11,171 nt of DNA from Clostridia bacterium (GTDB taxonomy: Bacteria > Bacillota > Clostridia > Oscillospirales > CAG-272). The translations under genes were made by a program, and so were the position numbers. The notes below the pieces were generated by a model. That model saw only the letters and a list, made by a program, of their open reading frames with translations. It did not search any database and was not told where the DNA came from. Positions within the stretch are counted from its first letter, which is position 1, and each line of letters begins with the position of its first letter. Location of the stretch: NCBI GenBank assembly GCA_017625275.1, contig JAGALI010000191.1:1-11171 (forward strand). Direction: 5' to 3'. Of the stretch, positions 1 through 7,266 are shown in pieces.

Positions 1-53
1 ATAATGCTATTTATAGGATGAAGGAAAAGCTTAGCAGAATGGCTGGCATTTGA
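1..53 (+). CDS. 3' end of an unidentified gene (partial)
   Basis: Read from base 3, one frame stays open to a TGA at 51-53 and encodes about 16 residues ending KEKLSRMAGI. The other two + frames stop almost at once (TAA at 2-4, TGA at 19-21). The peptide is basic and amphipathic, like an ordinary C-terminal helix. It is far too short to identify the protein. No terminator hairpin lies between this stop and the promoter of the next gene, so some readthrough is possible. That this is coding at all is an inference from the open frame and residue composition. Confidence 0.4.
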   Translation, partial: NAIYRMKEKLSRMAGI

Positions 54-79
54 TTACAATGGCGAAAGCTTTGTATAAA
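50..79 (+). promoter_or_regulatory. Putative sigma-A promoter of the zinc-ribbon gene
   Basis: TTGATT (50-55) and TATAAA (74-79) are separated by 18 bases, a fair match to a housekeeping promoter. Transcription would start near 86 and leave a short leader of about 23 bases holding the Shine-Dalgarno AAGGGGAG (about 94-101). The -35 box overlaps the stop codon of the upstream reading frame. Assigned by eye only. Confidence 0.4.
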
Positions 80-108
80 TTTTTAATTACCTGAAGGGGA
101 GAAGAGAA

Positions 109-384
109 ATGTTTCAGGACAAAACATTAACATGCAAGGAATGTGGACAAGAGTTTGTGTTCACCGCTGGTGAGCAGGAGTTCTATCAAGAAAAGGGATT
201 CCAAAATGAGCCTCAAAGATGCAAGGCGTGCAGAGACGCAAGAAAGAATGCAGCTAAGGCTCCAAAGGAAATGTTTACAACTGTATGTGCACAATGTGGC
301 AAGGAAGCAAAGGTTCCTTTCCAACCAAACAGCGATAGACCTGTATACTGCAGTGAGTGCTTCGCTGAAATGAAAAATCAATAA
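109..384 (+). CDS. Small protein with two zinc-ribbon modules (zf-trcl type)
   Basis: The product is a 91-residue cytosolic protein with two CxxC...CxxC zinc-binding modules. The first uses C9/C12 and C38/C41, enclosing the conserved run FVFTAGEQEFYQEKGF and ending in PQRCKACR. The second uses C60/C63 and C81/C84 around a VPFQP...RPVYCSECF segment. This fits the 'probable zinc-ribbon domain' (zf-trcl) family of small Firmicute proteins, whose function is not established; binding to nucleic acid or to a protein partner is only a guess. All eight cysteines are present, so both sites should bind zinc. The start is supported by an AAGGGGAG Shine-Dalgarno about 7 bases upstream. The gene has its own promoter and terminator, so it appears to be transcribed alone. 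Family assignment is confident; role is unknown. Confidence 0.9.
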   Translation: MFQDKTLTCKECGQEFVFTAGEQEFYQEKGFQNEPQRCKACRDARKNAAKAPKEMFTTVCAQCGKEAKVPFQPNSDRPVYCSECFAEMKNQ

Positions 385-433
385 TTATAGTATGAAATTT
401 TAAAATGTTTTATAGATTAATTTGAGATTTATG

Positions 434-464
434 AAAAGCAGACTTCAATTGAGGTCTGCTTTTT
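434..464 (+). terminator. Rho-independent terminator after the zinc-ribbon gene
   Basis: A 13-bp stem (434-446 with 451-463, one G-U pair) closes an AATT loop and is followed directly by a T run. The A-rich 5' base of the stem pairs with the T tract. It lies about 50 bases after the stop codon at 384 and separates this gene from rlmB. Confidence 0.9.
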
Positions 465-488
465 GTTTATAAAATTTAAAAAAAATAC

Positions 489-517
489 TGTACAAATATA
501 AACCTTTATGTTAAAAT
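489..517 (+). promoter_or_regulatory. Putative extended -10 promoter of the rlmB operon
   Basis: TGTACA (489-494) and TAAAAT (512-517) are spaced by 17 bases, with a TG at 509-510 one base before the -10 box (extended -10). Transcription would start near 524. The leader is short, with GGTGG (546-550) as ribosome binding site 6 bases before the rlmB ATG. The region 465-556 is strongly AT-rich, so chance matches are possible. Confidence 0.45.
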
Positions 518-556
518 AATAGTAACTGTAATTAAATGTAAGAATGGTGGACTGAC

Positions 557-1402
557 ATGGAAAACAAAAATAAGGGAAGATATAATGGTGCAAGCTCCTC
601 TAATCAGACAAGAAAAAAGGCTGATTTTAGAAAAAAAGAGCAAATTTTCAAGGAAAGAGACGAAATTGACACCCTAGGCGTTGTAATCGGTAGAAATGCT
701 GTTTCGGAGCTTTTGAAATCTGATAGAGCAATAGATAAAATCTATGTTAGAAAGGGAGTTCGTGAGGGCTCGCTTACATTGATAGTTGCACAGGCTGTGG
801 AAAAGAGAATTCCCGTTGTCGAGGTGGAGCAATCAAAGCTTGATTTTATGAGCTCTGGCGCTAATCATCAGGGCGTTGTTGCTATGGCAGCCCTTAAGGA
901 TTATGTCAGTGTTGACGATATTTTAGAAATAGCAAATGAAAGAAACGAAAAGCCGCTTATAGTAATTGCTGATTGTATAGAGGATCCACATAATCTTGGC
1001 GCCCTTATAAGATGTGCAGAATGCGCAGGCGCGCATGGAATAATCATTCCAAAGCGTCATGCAGTTGGAATTACACCGGCTGTGTATAAGTCATCTGCTG
1101 GTGCCATTGAGCATATGGCTATTGCAAAGGTTGCAAATATTGCCACTACAATTGATGAATTAAAGAAAAAGGGTGTTTGGATATTTGCTTCCGAGGCAGG
1201 TGGAACACCATATTACGAAACTGATTACGACTGCGCTTGTGCAATAGTGTTAGGCTCAGAGGGTAATGGCGTTGGTAGATTAATAAAAGACAAGAGTGAT
1301 TTTATTATTTCAATACCGATGTATGGAAAAGTAAATTCACTAAATGTTTCGACCGCAGCATCGGTAATTTTATGTCATGTTGCGAGAATGCAAAGAGGGT
1401 AA
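557..1402 (+). CDS. rlmB: 23S rRNA (guanosine-2'-O)-methyltransferase RlmB (SpoU/TrmH family)
   Basis: The product is a 281-residue SPOUT-class methyltransferase. By family it would transfer a methyl group from S-adenosylmethionine to the 2'-O of a conserved 23S rRNA guanosine (G2251 in E. coli) in the peptidyl-transferase P loop. The first 35 or so residues are a basic, low-complexity tail rich in K, R, N and S. Residues about 40-115 form the SpoU substrate-binding domain (VIGRNAVSELL, then GANHQGVVA). The knotted catalytic domain follows with motif 1 at 143-152 (DPHNLGALIR, with N146 and R152), motif 2 at 232-239 (LGSEGNGV) and motif 3 at 253-270 (IPM...NSLNVSTAASV, N263). All key residues are intact. 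GGTGG lies 6 bases before the ATG. The gene leads a four-gene operon. TrmH-family members can differ in target, so the exact nucleotide is inferred. Confidence 0.92.
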   Translation: MENKNKGRYNGASSSNQTRKKADFRKKEQIFKERDEIDTLGVVIGRNAVSELLKSDRAIDKIYVRKGVREGSLTLIVAQAVEKRIPVVEVEQSKLDFMSSGANHQGVVAMAALKDYVSVDDILEIANERNEKPLIVIADCIEDPHNLGALIRCAECAGAHGIIIPKRHAVGITPAVYKSSAGAIEHMAIAKVANIATTIDELKKKGVWIFASEAGGTPYYETDYDCACAIVLGSEGNGVGRLIKDKSDFIISIPMYGKVNSLNVSTAASVILCHVARMQRG

Positions 1403-1404
1403 TT

Positions 1405-3579
1405 ATGGAAGAAAAATACGATCAAATAGAAATGGATGTTGGTGCTGTAGAAGACGATTCCCTCGATAACGAGGTGGAAATGATACAGCCAGAGACTCAA
1501 GCTAAGCCTCAAAGGCAGGTAGCACTAGAAACAGTAAGAATAGATGAAAGCGATTATAATATCGAAAACGAGCTTGATGAGGATGTTGAGCTTATAACTC
1601 CTGATGAGGATATTTTTAAACTCGCATCTGAGGAAAAGCCAGCTAAGAGCGCTATTTCCGAATGGACTCACGAGGTAATAAAAAGAGATAGAGAACAAGA
1701 GAATATAGAGTTCGACCAGTCTTATGCCAATTCAAATCGTTCTGATCAAGACTTTATGAAGGCATTTGGTATTTCCGATAAATCAGGTAATGCAACTATC
1801 AATGTTGACGATTCTATAACTCATTCAAGTGCAGAGATAGAAACTCTTCAGGGCGATATTCATTCTGATTACTATGAATATACCGACCGTCAACAAAGAA
1901 AAGAAATTATCGGCATGTATAAATATGCTATGAGAAGCATAAAAACAAAGATTATTATGTGTAGCATTTTTGCGCTTTTCTTGTTGCTTATAGAAAATAT
2001 TACGCTTTTTTCTAAAAATCCAACAGGAATATTTAGCATAATAGAGCATCCTTATCTTCATTTTTTCTTGGATTTTGGTGCCTTTGCTATTTGTGCACTT
2101 TTTGCATACGAACAGCTATATCACGGCTTTAAATCAATAATTTCTAAGGAATATATACCAGAGGCAATCTCTGTATTTTGCGTTGCCATGGGCATTGTAT
2201 ATTCAATATTTAATCTTATTTTCATTGCGTGGAAAACGCCCGTTCTTTGTAATTTTCCAACTGCTGTAATTTGTGTTTTAACAATTGTATTCTCATATAT
2301 AAATGTTGCAAGAGAAAAATATAGCTTTAGCATTATTTCCTCAAAGGACTCTAAATTTGTATTGAATAAGGTAGAGGCTGATGAGGCGGATGCTGAAACA
2401 GAGGCGTTTTCTACTGCATCAAGAGATTTTGTTGGTGACCTTATAAGGGTTGACAGGGCGGATTTTGTTAGAAAATATTTTGCTAAAACAAACAAATCCG
2501 TTAGCACAGTAAAAGTCATGTATCCATATTATATATTGGCTATATGTGTACCATTAATTGTTGCTTTAATATCATTGTTTGGGCATACTCATTTTATGGA
2601 TGCAATGGCAATTTGGTATAAAGGAGTTATGCTAGCAATTCCAGTGGGTATATTGTTTATGTATAGTGTTCCGTTCTTTATAGGCAATAAACGCCTTTAT
2701 GAGGAGGAAACCTCCATTATTGGAGAAGGCACTATTTATGAATATTCAAGCGCAAAGGCTGTGTCGGTAAATGATACAACAGCCTTCCCACCATATAATG
2801 TAAAGCTACAAAGCTTCAATGTTTATAATGATTATAAGCCAGAAAAGGTGCTTTATTATGCAGCAAATGGCTTCAATGTTGTAGGTGGACCTTTATCAGA
2901 TGTTTTCGAGGCTGCTACAAAGGATGCTTTTACAAAAACAAGGCGCTCTAGATTTGTATGCTCGGGAAGAAGCTATCTTTGTGTAAAGGTGGATAACGAT
3001 ACAATCATTTTTGCCGACAGATATGGTATTTCCTCAAACGGAATAGAAATTCCTCACGATAGAGAGGATGCCGATGAGGATGTTTGTGTAATGTATATGG
3101 CTTGCAATGGTAAGCTTTGTGCAAGAATGTACATTAAGTACACAATGGATGAGGAATTTGCACAGACCGTAAGATTGCTTAATAAAAACGGAGTATCCGT
3201 CGGAATCAGAACCTTTGATCCAAATCTTGATAACGAGCTTTTAAAGCTCCAATCGGGCTTCAAGAAAAGCGAGCTTAGAATTATAAGGCTCTCAAGGGAT
3301 GTAGACATCCCCACAACTATCGAAAAAACAGATAGTGGAGTAGTTTCTAAGGGACACTCTAAATCTCTTATTAAGGCTATTCCTGTGTGCAAAAATATAG
3401 CTAAAATTAGAAAGGCTGTAACAGTAATAAATATAATTGCCTCTGTGGTTGGAGCTCTATTGCTTTGCTTAAGCGTATTTGCTTCATTCTTAACGATAAA
3501 TCCATTGCTTATAGTTGGATATTATGTAGGCTGGATTTTAATTATGTTTATAATATCTACAGTAATGCTGTTGCAATAA
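1405..3579 (+). CDS. Membrane protein resembling a degenerate P1B-type ATPase
   Basis: I do not recognise a named family; the following is read from the sequence. The product has 724 residues. Residues 1-175 are acidic, probably disordered, and carry a repeated 11-residue motif (20-30 and 57-67). Membrane segments lie near 183-202, 217-239, 254-276, 285-302, 374-394, 408-427, 674-696 and 700-722, with soluble loops at 303-372 and 428-673. This 4+2+2 pattern is that of P1B heavy-metal ATPases. Local echoes include SVNDTTAF (D457) where DKTGTLT would fall, PLSDVFEAATK (496-506) like the N-domain HPLA..I..A region, and a P-domain-like stretch at 560-610 with TFD (603-605) in place of TGD. GDGxND, TGES and CPC are absent, so transport ATPase activity is unlikely. 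The start at 1405 follows an AAAGAGGG site just after the rlmB stop. The next gene begins 6 bases downstream. Confidence 0.7.
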   Translation: MEEKYDQIEMDVGAVEDDSLDNEVEMIQPETQAKPQRQVALETVRIDESDYNIENELDEDVELITPDEDIFKLASEEKPAKSAISEWTHEVIKRDREQENIEFDQSYANSNRSDQDFMKAFGISDKSGNATINVDDSITHSSAEIETLQGDIHSDYYEYTDRQQRKEIIGMYKYAMRSIKTKIIMCSIFALFLLLIENITLFSKNPTGIFSIIEHPYLHFFLDFGAFAICALFAYEQLYHGFKSIISKEYIPEAISVFCVAMGIVYSIFNLIFIAWKTPVLCNFPTAVICVLTIVFSYINVAREKYSFSIISSKDSKFVLNKVEADEADAETEAFSTASRDFVGDLIRVDRADFVRKYFAKTNKSVSTVKVMYPYYILAICVPLIVALISLFGHTHFMDAMAIWYKGVMLAIPVGILFMYSVPFFIGNKRLYEEETSIIGEGTIYEYSSAKAVSVNDTTAFPPYNVKLQSFNVYNDYKPEKVLYYAANGFNVVGGPLSDVFEAATKDAFTKTRRSRFVCSGRSYLCVKVDNDTIIFADRYGISSNGIEIPHDREDADEDVCVMYMACNGKLCARMYIKYTMDEEFAQTVRLLNKNGVSVGIRTFDPNLDNELLKLQSGFKKSELRIIRLSRDVDIPTTIEKTDSGVVSKGHSKSLIKAIPVCKNIAKIRKAVTVINIIASVVGALLLCLSVFASFLTINPLLIVGYYVGWILIMFIISTVMLLQ

Positions 3580-3585
3580 CTAAAA

Positions 3586-5436
3586 ATGCAAAACAATTTA
3601 AGTACAATACTAAAGTCTGTATCTAAGCCTGGGAGATATACAGGAGGAGAATACGGACAAATCATCAAGGATAAAAATAAAATAAAGTGTCGCTTTGCCT
3701 TTTGCTTTCCTGATACCTATGAAATAGGAATGTCCAATTTAGGAGTACGCTTGCTTTATGGTGCACTTAACTCCGAGCCCGAAATATGGTGTGAAAGAGT
3801 ATATGCCCCTTGGACTGATATGGAGGAGCAAATGCGTGCTCATAATATACCTTTATGGGCGCATGAGAGCAAGGATTGCATAAAGAACTTTGACATCGTT
3901 GCCTTTTCCCTACAGTATGAGCTTTGCTATACTACCGCGATTAATATGATTGACCTAGCAGGGCTTCCTGTATTCGCTAAGGATAGGGACGATAATATGC
4001 CTATAATTTTGGGTGGAGGTCCTTGCGCCTATAACGCTGAGCCAGTTGCTGACTTTTTTGATATTTTCAGCATTGGAGAGGGCGAGGAGGCGTTGGTTGA
4101 GCTTTCTAGGCTTTACATAAAAATGAAAAGCGAGGGAACATATACCAAAGCTTATTTTTTGAGAGAGGCATCACACATAAAGGGCTTTTATGTTCCATCA
4201 CTTTACGATGTTGAATATAATGAGGATGGTACAATTGCTCGCTTCGAGCCTAAATATGAGGATGTTCCTAAAAAAGTTGAAAAAAGAATAATTGCTGATC
4301 TTAACAAATCGTATTTTCCAACAAAGCCTATAATGCCGTTTATAGAGGTTGTTCATGATAGAATAATGCTTGAAACCTTTAGAGGCTGTATAAGAGGCTG
4401 TCGCTTCTGTCAGGCAGGAATGGTATTCCGTCCAGTAAGAGAGAAGAACGCAGACACCTTGAATTGTCAGGCCCGCGAAATTTTCAAAAATACTGGCTAT
4501 ACAGAGATTTCCTTAACCTCACTATCAATCAGCGATTATTCGTGCTTACACGAGGCGACAGACAAGCTTCTTGCATGGACCAATCCAAACAAGATAAACC
4601 TGTCATTACCATCACTACGCGCTGATAGCTTTACAAGGGAGCTCATGAATAAGGTTAGCTCTATTCGTCAATCTGGCTTAACCTTCGCTCCCGAGGCAGG
4701 AACACAACGTCTTCGTGACGCTATTAATAAGAATCTTTATGAAAAGGATCTTATGAACGCTGTAAGGCTTGCCTTTGAGGGTGGAAAGAGTCAGGTTAAG
4801 CTTTACTTCATGAACGGACTTCCAACAGAAACATATGAGGATATTGAGGGCATAGCAGAGCTTGCAAAGCGTGTTGTAGATGAATACTATCAAATCCCAT
4901 CAAGACCTAAAAAGCCTGTTTCTGTGACTGTTAGTGTTTCTTGCTTTGTTCCAAAGCCTCACACACCATTTCAATGGGAGCCACAAAATTCTCTTGAGGA
5001 GCTTTGTGATAAGCAAAAGTATCTTGCAGAGAAGATAGTTGATAGAAAAATAAGGTATAATTGGCATGAGGCTAAGGTTTCTAGGCTAGAGGCTGTTTTC
5101 TCAAAGGGAGATAGGCGCCTTTCAAAGGCAATAGCCCTCGCCCAGCAGAAGGGAATGCGCTTTGATGCGTGGGATGAGTATTTTGATTATGATAAATGGA
5201 TGCAGGTTTTTGAAGAATGTGGCATTGACCCAAGCTTTTATGCAAATCGTAGGATGGGCTACGATGAAATTTTGCCATGGGATGTAATTGATATCGGTGT
5301 TTCTAAGCAGTTTATGGTTCGCGAAAGCAAAAGGGCTTATGAAAATCAAACAACACCAAACTGCAAGGAAAAATGCTCTGCCTGTGGAGCAAATAAGCTT
5401 GGAGGAGATTTGACATGGTGCCCCAAAATGAAATAA
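3586..5436 (+). CDS. Radical SAM protein, TIGR03960 family
   Basis: The product has 616 residues. The N-terminal 200 or so residues resemble a B12-binding (Rossmann-like) domain (PDTYEIGMSNLGVRLLYG, later ILGGGPCAYNAEP and IGEGEEAL) but show no DxHxxG cobalamin-ligand motif. The radical SAM core follows, with a C-x3-C-x2-C cluster motif at C268/C272/C275 (RGCIRGCRFC) for a [4Fe-4S] cluster that cleaves S-adenosylmethionine. The C-terminus has a second cysteine group, C593/C597/C600 plus C612 (NCKEKCSACGA...WCP), which could hold another metal or cluster. The family occurs in Clostridia and relatives next to, or fused to, the TIGR03936 protein, as here; its substrate is unknown. The start fits the family N-terminus (SKPGRYTGGEY soon after Met). 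No Shine-Dalgarno is visible, and the ATG is 6 bases past the previous stop, so translation probably depends on the upstream gene. Confidence 0.9.
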   Translation: MQNNLSTILKSVSKPGRYTGGEYGQIIKDKNKIKCRFAFCFPDTYEIGMSNLGVRLLYGALNSEPEIWCERVYAPWTDMEEQMRAHNIPLWAHESKDCIKNFDIVAFSLQYELCYTTAINMIDLAGLPVFAKDRDDNMPIILGGGPCAYNAEPVADFFDIFSIGEGEEALVELSRLYIKMKSEGTYTKAYFLREASHIKGFYVPSLYDVEYNEDGTIARFEPKYEDVPKKVEKRIIADLNKSYFPTKPIMPFIEVVHDRIMLETFRGCIRGCRFCQAGMVFRPVREKNADTLNCQAREIFKNTGYTEISLTSLSISDYSCLHEATDKLLAWTNPNKINLSLPSLRADSFTRELMNKVSSIRQSGLTFAPEAGTQRLRDAINKNLYEKDLMNAVRLAFEGGKSQVKLYFMNGLPTETYEDIEGIAELAKRVVDEYYQIPSRPKKPVSVTVSVSCFVPKPHTPFQWEPQNSLEELCDKQKYLAEKIVDRKIRYNWHEAKVSRLEAVFSKGDRRLSKAIALAQQKGMRFDAWDEYFDYDKWMQVFEECGIDPSFYANRRMGYDEILPWDVIDIGVSKQFMVRESKRAYENQTTPNCKEKCSACGANKLGGDLTWCPKMK

Positions 5437-6101
5437 TGCAAATAAGAATAAAATTCAAAAAGTATGGCTCATTAATGTATATATCTCATCTAGATCTTGC
5501 AAGAACAATGCAGAGAATAATCGTGCGTGCAGGCATTGATATTTGGTATACAGAGGGCTTTAACCCTCAGCCTAAGATAGTTTTTGCTGTTCCATTGCCT
5601 GTAGGCGTTGAGAGCGAATGTGAGTATATGGATATAAAGCTTAATTCCTTTATGGACTGCGAGGAAATAAGGCAAAGATTAAATGCTAATTTTCCTGACG
5701 AAATGGAGGTAATTGATGTTTATGTCCCAGAGCAGAAATTAAAAAATATAACTTATATTGATTATGAGCTTTTAATTTCATCGAAAGCAATAGATGACAA
5801 TAGCCCTGAGCAAATAGAGAAGCTGTTTTCTAACGATATTTTTGTTACAAAGCGCTCTAAAGGAACAGAAAAGCAGGTTAATGTTAAAGAATACATAAAC
5901 AGCTTGAAGGCCACCTTGATTGGAAAGGATTTGCAAATAAGAGCAGTAATATGCTCAGGTAGCGATAAGAATTTAAATCCCGAGCTACTTATTGAGGCTA
6001 TAAAGACAAATACAAGAATTTTAAATGGCTCGCCTCTTGAGGAGCTTTATTCAATAAAAAGAAAAGAAATGCTTGATCTTAGCTTGAATATCTTCAGATA
6101 A
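5415..6101 (+). CDS. TIGR03936-family radical SAM-associated protein (DUF2344)
   Basis: The product has 228 residues, or 221 if it starts at the in-frame ATG at 5436. It is the usual partner of TIGR03960-type radical SAM enzymes. The family signature is at the N-terminus: RIKFKKYGSLMYISHLDLARTMQR, then RAGIDIWYTEGFNPQPKIVFA and PLPVGVESECEYMD. It has no cysteine cluster motif of its own, so it probably supports the enzyme rather than catalysing; the substrate is unknown. The gene overlaps the 3' end of the upstream gene: by 22 bases from 5415, or as TAATG at 5434-5438 from the second ATG. GGAGGAG (5401-5407) is ideally spaced for 5415, whereas family members usually start at the MQIRIKF-type methionine (5436). 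Both starts are plausible and the overlap implies coupled translation. This is the last gene of the rlmB operon. Confidence 0.87.
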   Translation: MVPQNEIMQIRIKFKKYGSLMYISHLDLARTMQRIIVRAGIDIWYTEGFNPQPKIVFAVPLPVGVESECEYMDIKLNSFMDCEEIRQRLNANFPDEMEVIDVYVPEQKLKNITYIDYELLISSKAIDDNSPEQIEKLFSNDIFVTKRSKGTEKQVNVKEYINSLKATLIGKDLQIRAVICSGSDKNLNPELLIEAIKTNTRILNGSPLEELYSIKRKEMLDLSLNIFR

Positions 6102-6107
6102 AAAACC

Positions 6108-6134
6108 AAACCCCCGATTCCTATCGGGGGTTTT
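6108..6134. terminator. Bidirectional terminator between convergent operons
   Basis: An 11-bp perfect stem, AAACCCCCGAT (6108-6118) with ATCGGGGGTTT (6123-6133), closes a TCCT loop. On the + strand it is followed by TTTT then GATATT. On the - strand it is followed by TTTGGTTTTT, the longer T tract. It sits just after the + strand stop at 6101 and just before the - strand stop at 6139, so it can end both converging transcripts. Confidence 0.92.
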
Positions 6135-6138
6135 GATA

Positions 6139-7248
6139 TTAAGCAGTTGTAGGTGCCTTTTTTCTTATGGGAGACAAATTGTCTCTGTCTAGGTCTGACA
6201 GGCTGGCTTCGTTCAAATTAAGAGCCTTTAAAAGCTCCTCGAAGGAAATAAAATCAATTTTTCTTTCGCCAGAGTCAGAACACCTTTTTGCTTTATTATA
6301 GCGATAGCATCGATATTGCTCACCATGCTTATTAAGTAAGCTGTGGGTGACGAATATATCGCATTTATATGGCTTGCTGGTGTATCTTACACCTCGCTTA
6401 GCAAGCTCTGAAACAATATTCATCATTTCAGCAAAGTGAAATTCCTCATATAGATTACTTATGCAAATCTTTTTTCCACTTAATGGGGAATCAGAGGAAT
6501 AATGAACAAATACACAAGAGGCGTATTTGTTAAATTCTTTGTAGTTTCCACTATCGGTGTACATCCAATTAGAGCGTTTACTACCAGTTAGCTTTTCCAT
6601 TTTTGAAAGCTTATTAGCCTTTTGAACGGCTTTGAAATGAGCATATTCATTATCAAGCTCACCATTTTTGCACCAGCATTTAGAGTTAGGATATTTTTCG
6701 ATTAATTCCTTGGCGTTGAGTCCGAGTTGGTCGCACATTCCCTTCATAACTCGCATTGTAAAATAAGCATCATCGTCACTTTTGTGTACATCTTGGCTAT
6801 CAGTTACGCCATATTCGGATGCGCATTTTATAAGAGAAGGAGTGTTAGGAAGCTCCATTAAATCAGTATAAATTCTTTGAACATCAATAAAGCTGTAATC
6901 AAAGATTTCTCGATGATATCTCTCGCACTCGCTTTTTATGTAATTAGCGTCAGACATAACGGAGAAGCCAAAAATCAAATTGTTTTTATCTTGTAAAAGA
7001 TTTCGAATTTTTTCATAATAAACAGGAAATATAGGAGATGCCTTAAATTTCTGCTCATCATAAGCTAAAACAATTCCAGGGTGGTTACCATGTCCGGCAA
7101 GATGAAATTTAGAGTGTGGATTAATAACAATATCCTTTTTCTCCAGAACTCTAAAGCGTTCATTAGTAATTACATAACCAAAGGAACAGATTTTTCCTCG
7201 CCCTTGAAAGCAGTTGGCGCATTCAATGTCGAAAAAAACGTAATTCAT
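6139..7248 (-). CDS. DEDDh (DnaQ-like) 3'-5' exonuclease with C-terminal BRCT-like domain
   Basis: The product has 369 residues. Residues 1-175 form a DnaQ/RNase T-type fold with the metal-binding residues of a DEDDh exonuclease: D7 and E9 in VFFDIE (ExoI), D100 in GFSVMSDANYI (ExoII), and H155...D160 in HKSDDDAYFT (ExoIII). It should remove nucleotides from 3' ends of DNA or RNA with two divalent metal ions. After a linker rich in lysine, residues about 257-345 look like a BRCT domain: LSGKKICISN, an amphipathic helix with ELAKRGVRYT, then CDIFVTH, closing with IDFISFEELLKAL. BRCT domains bind phosphopeptides or DNA ends. The gene starts 18 bases after recR with AAGG upstream and ends the SRP RNA-dnaX-ybaB-recR operon, which suggests a role in DNA repair or replication. 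The exonuclease call is firm; BRCT is likely; substrate and pathway are inferred. Confidence 0.82.
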   Translation of the reverse strand: MNYVFFDIECANCFQGRGKICSFGYVITNERFRVLEKKDIVINPHSKFHLAGHGNHPGIVLAYDEQKFKASPIFPVYYEKIRNLLQDKNNLIFGFSVMSDANYIKSECERYHREIFDYSFIDVQRIYTDLMELPNTPSLIKCASEYGVTDSQDVHKSDDDAYFTMRVMKGMCDQLGLNAKELIEKYPNSKCWCKNGELDNEYAHFKAVQKANKLSKMEKLTGSKRSNWMYTDSGNYKEFNKYASCVFVHYSSDSPLSGKKICISNLYEEFHFAEMMNIVSELAKRGVRYTSKPYKCDIFVTHSLLNKHGEQYRCYRYNKAKRCSDSGERKIDFISFEELLKALNLNEASLSDLDRDNLSPIRKKAPTTA

Positions 7249-7266
7249 TATAGTACCTTGGTTTCT

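Noticed and set aside
1372..1404. An in-frame ATG 33 bases upstream of the membrane protein start, inside rlmB
   Set aside because: It lies in the coding end of rlmB without a Shine-Dalgarno, while the ATG at 1405 follows AAAGAGGG directly after the rlmB stop.
2121..2519. A 132-codon open frame on the - strand within the membrane protein gene
   Set aside because: It mirrors the AT-rich coding strand, has no ribosome binding site or recognisable domain, and sits fully inside a convincing + strand gene.
3586..4180. Cobalamin dependence of the radical SAM protein because of its B12-binding-like N-terminus
   Set aside because: No DxHxxG ligand motif is visible, so the fold may be present without B12 binding; not claimed.
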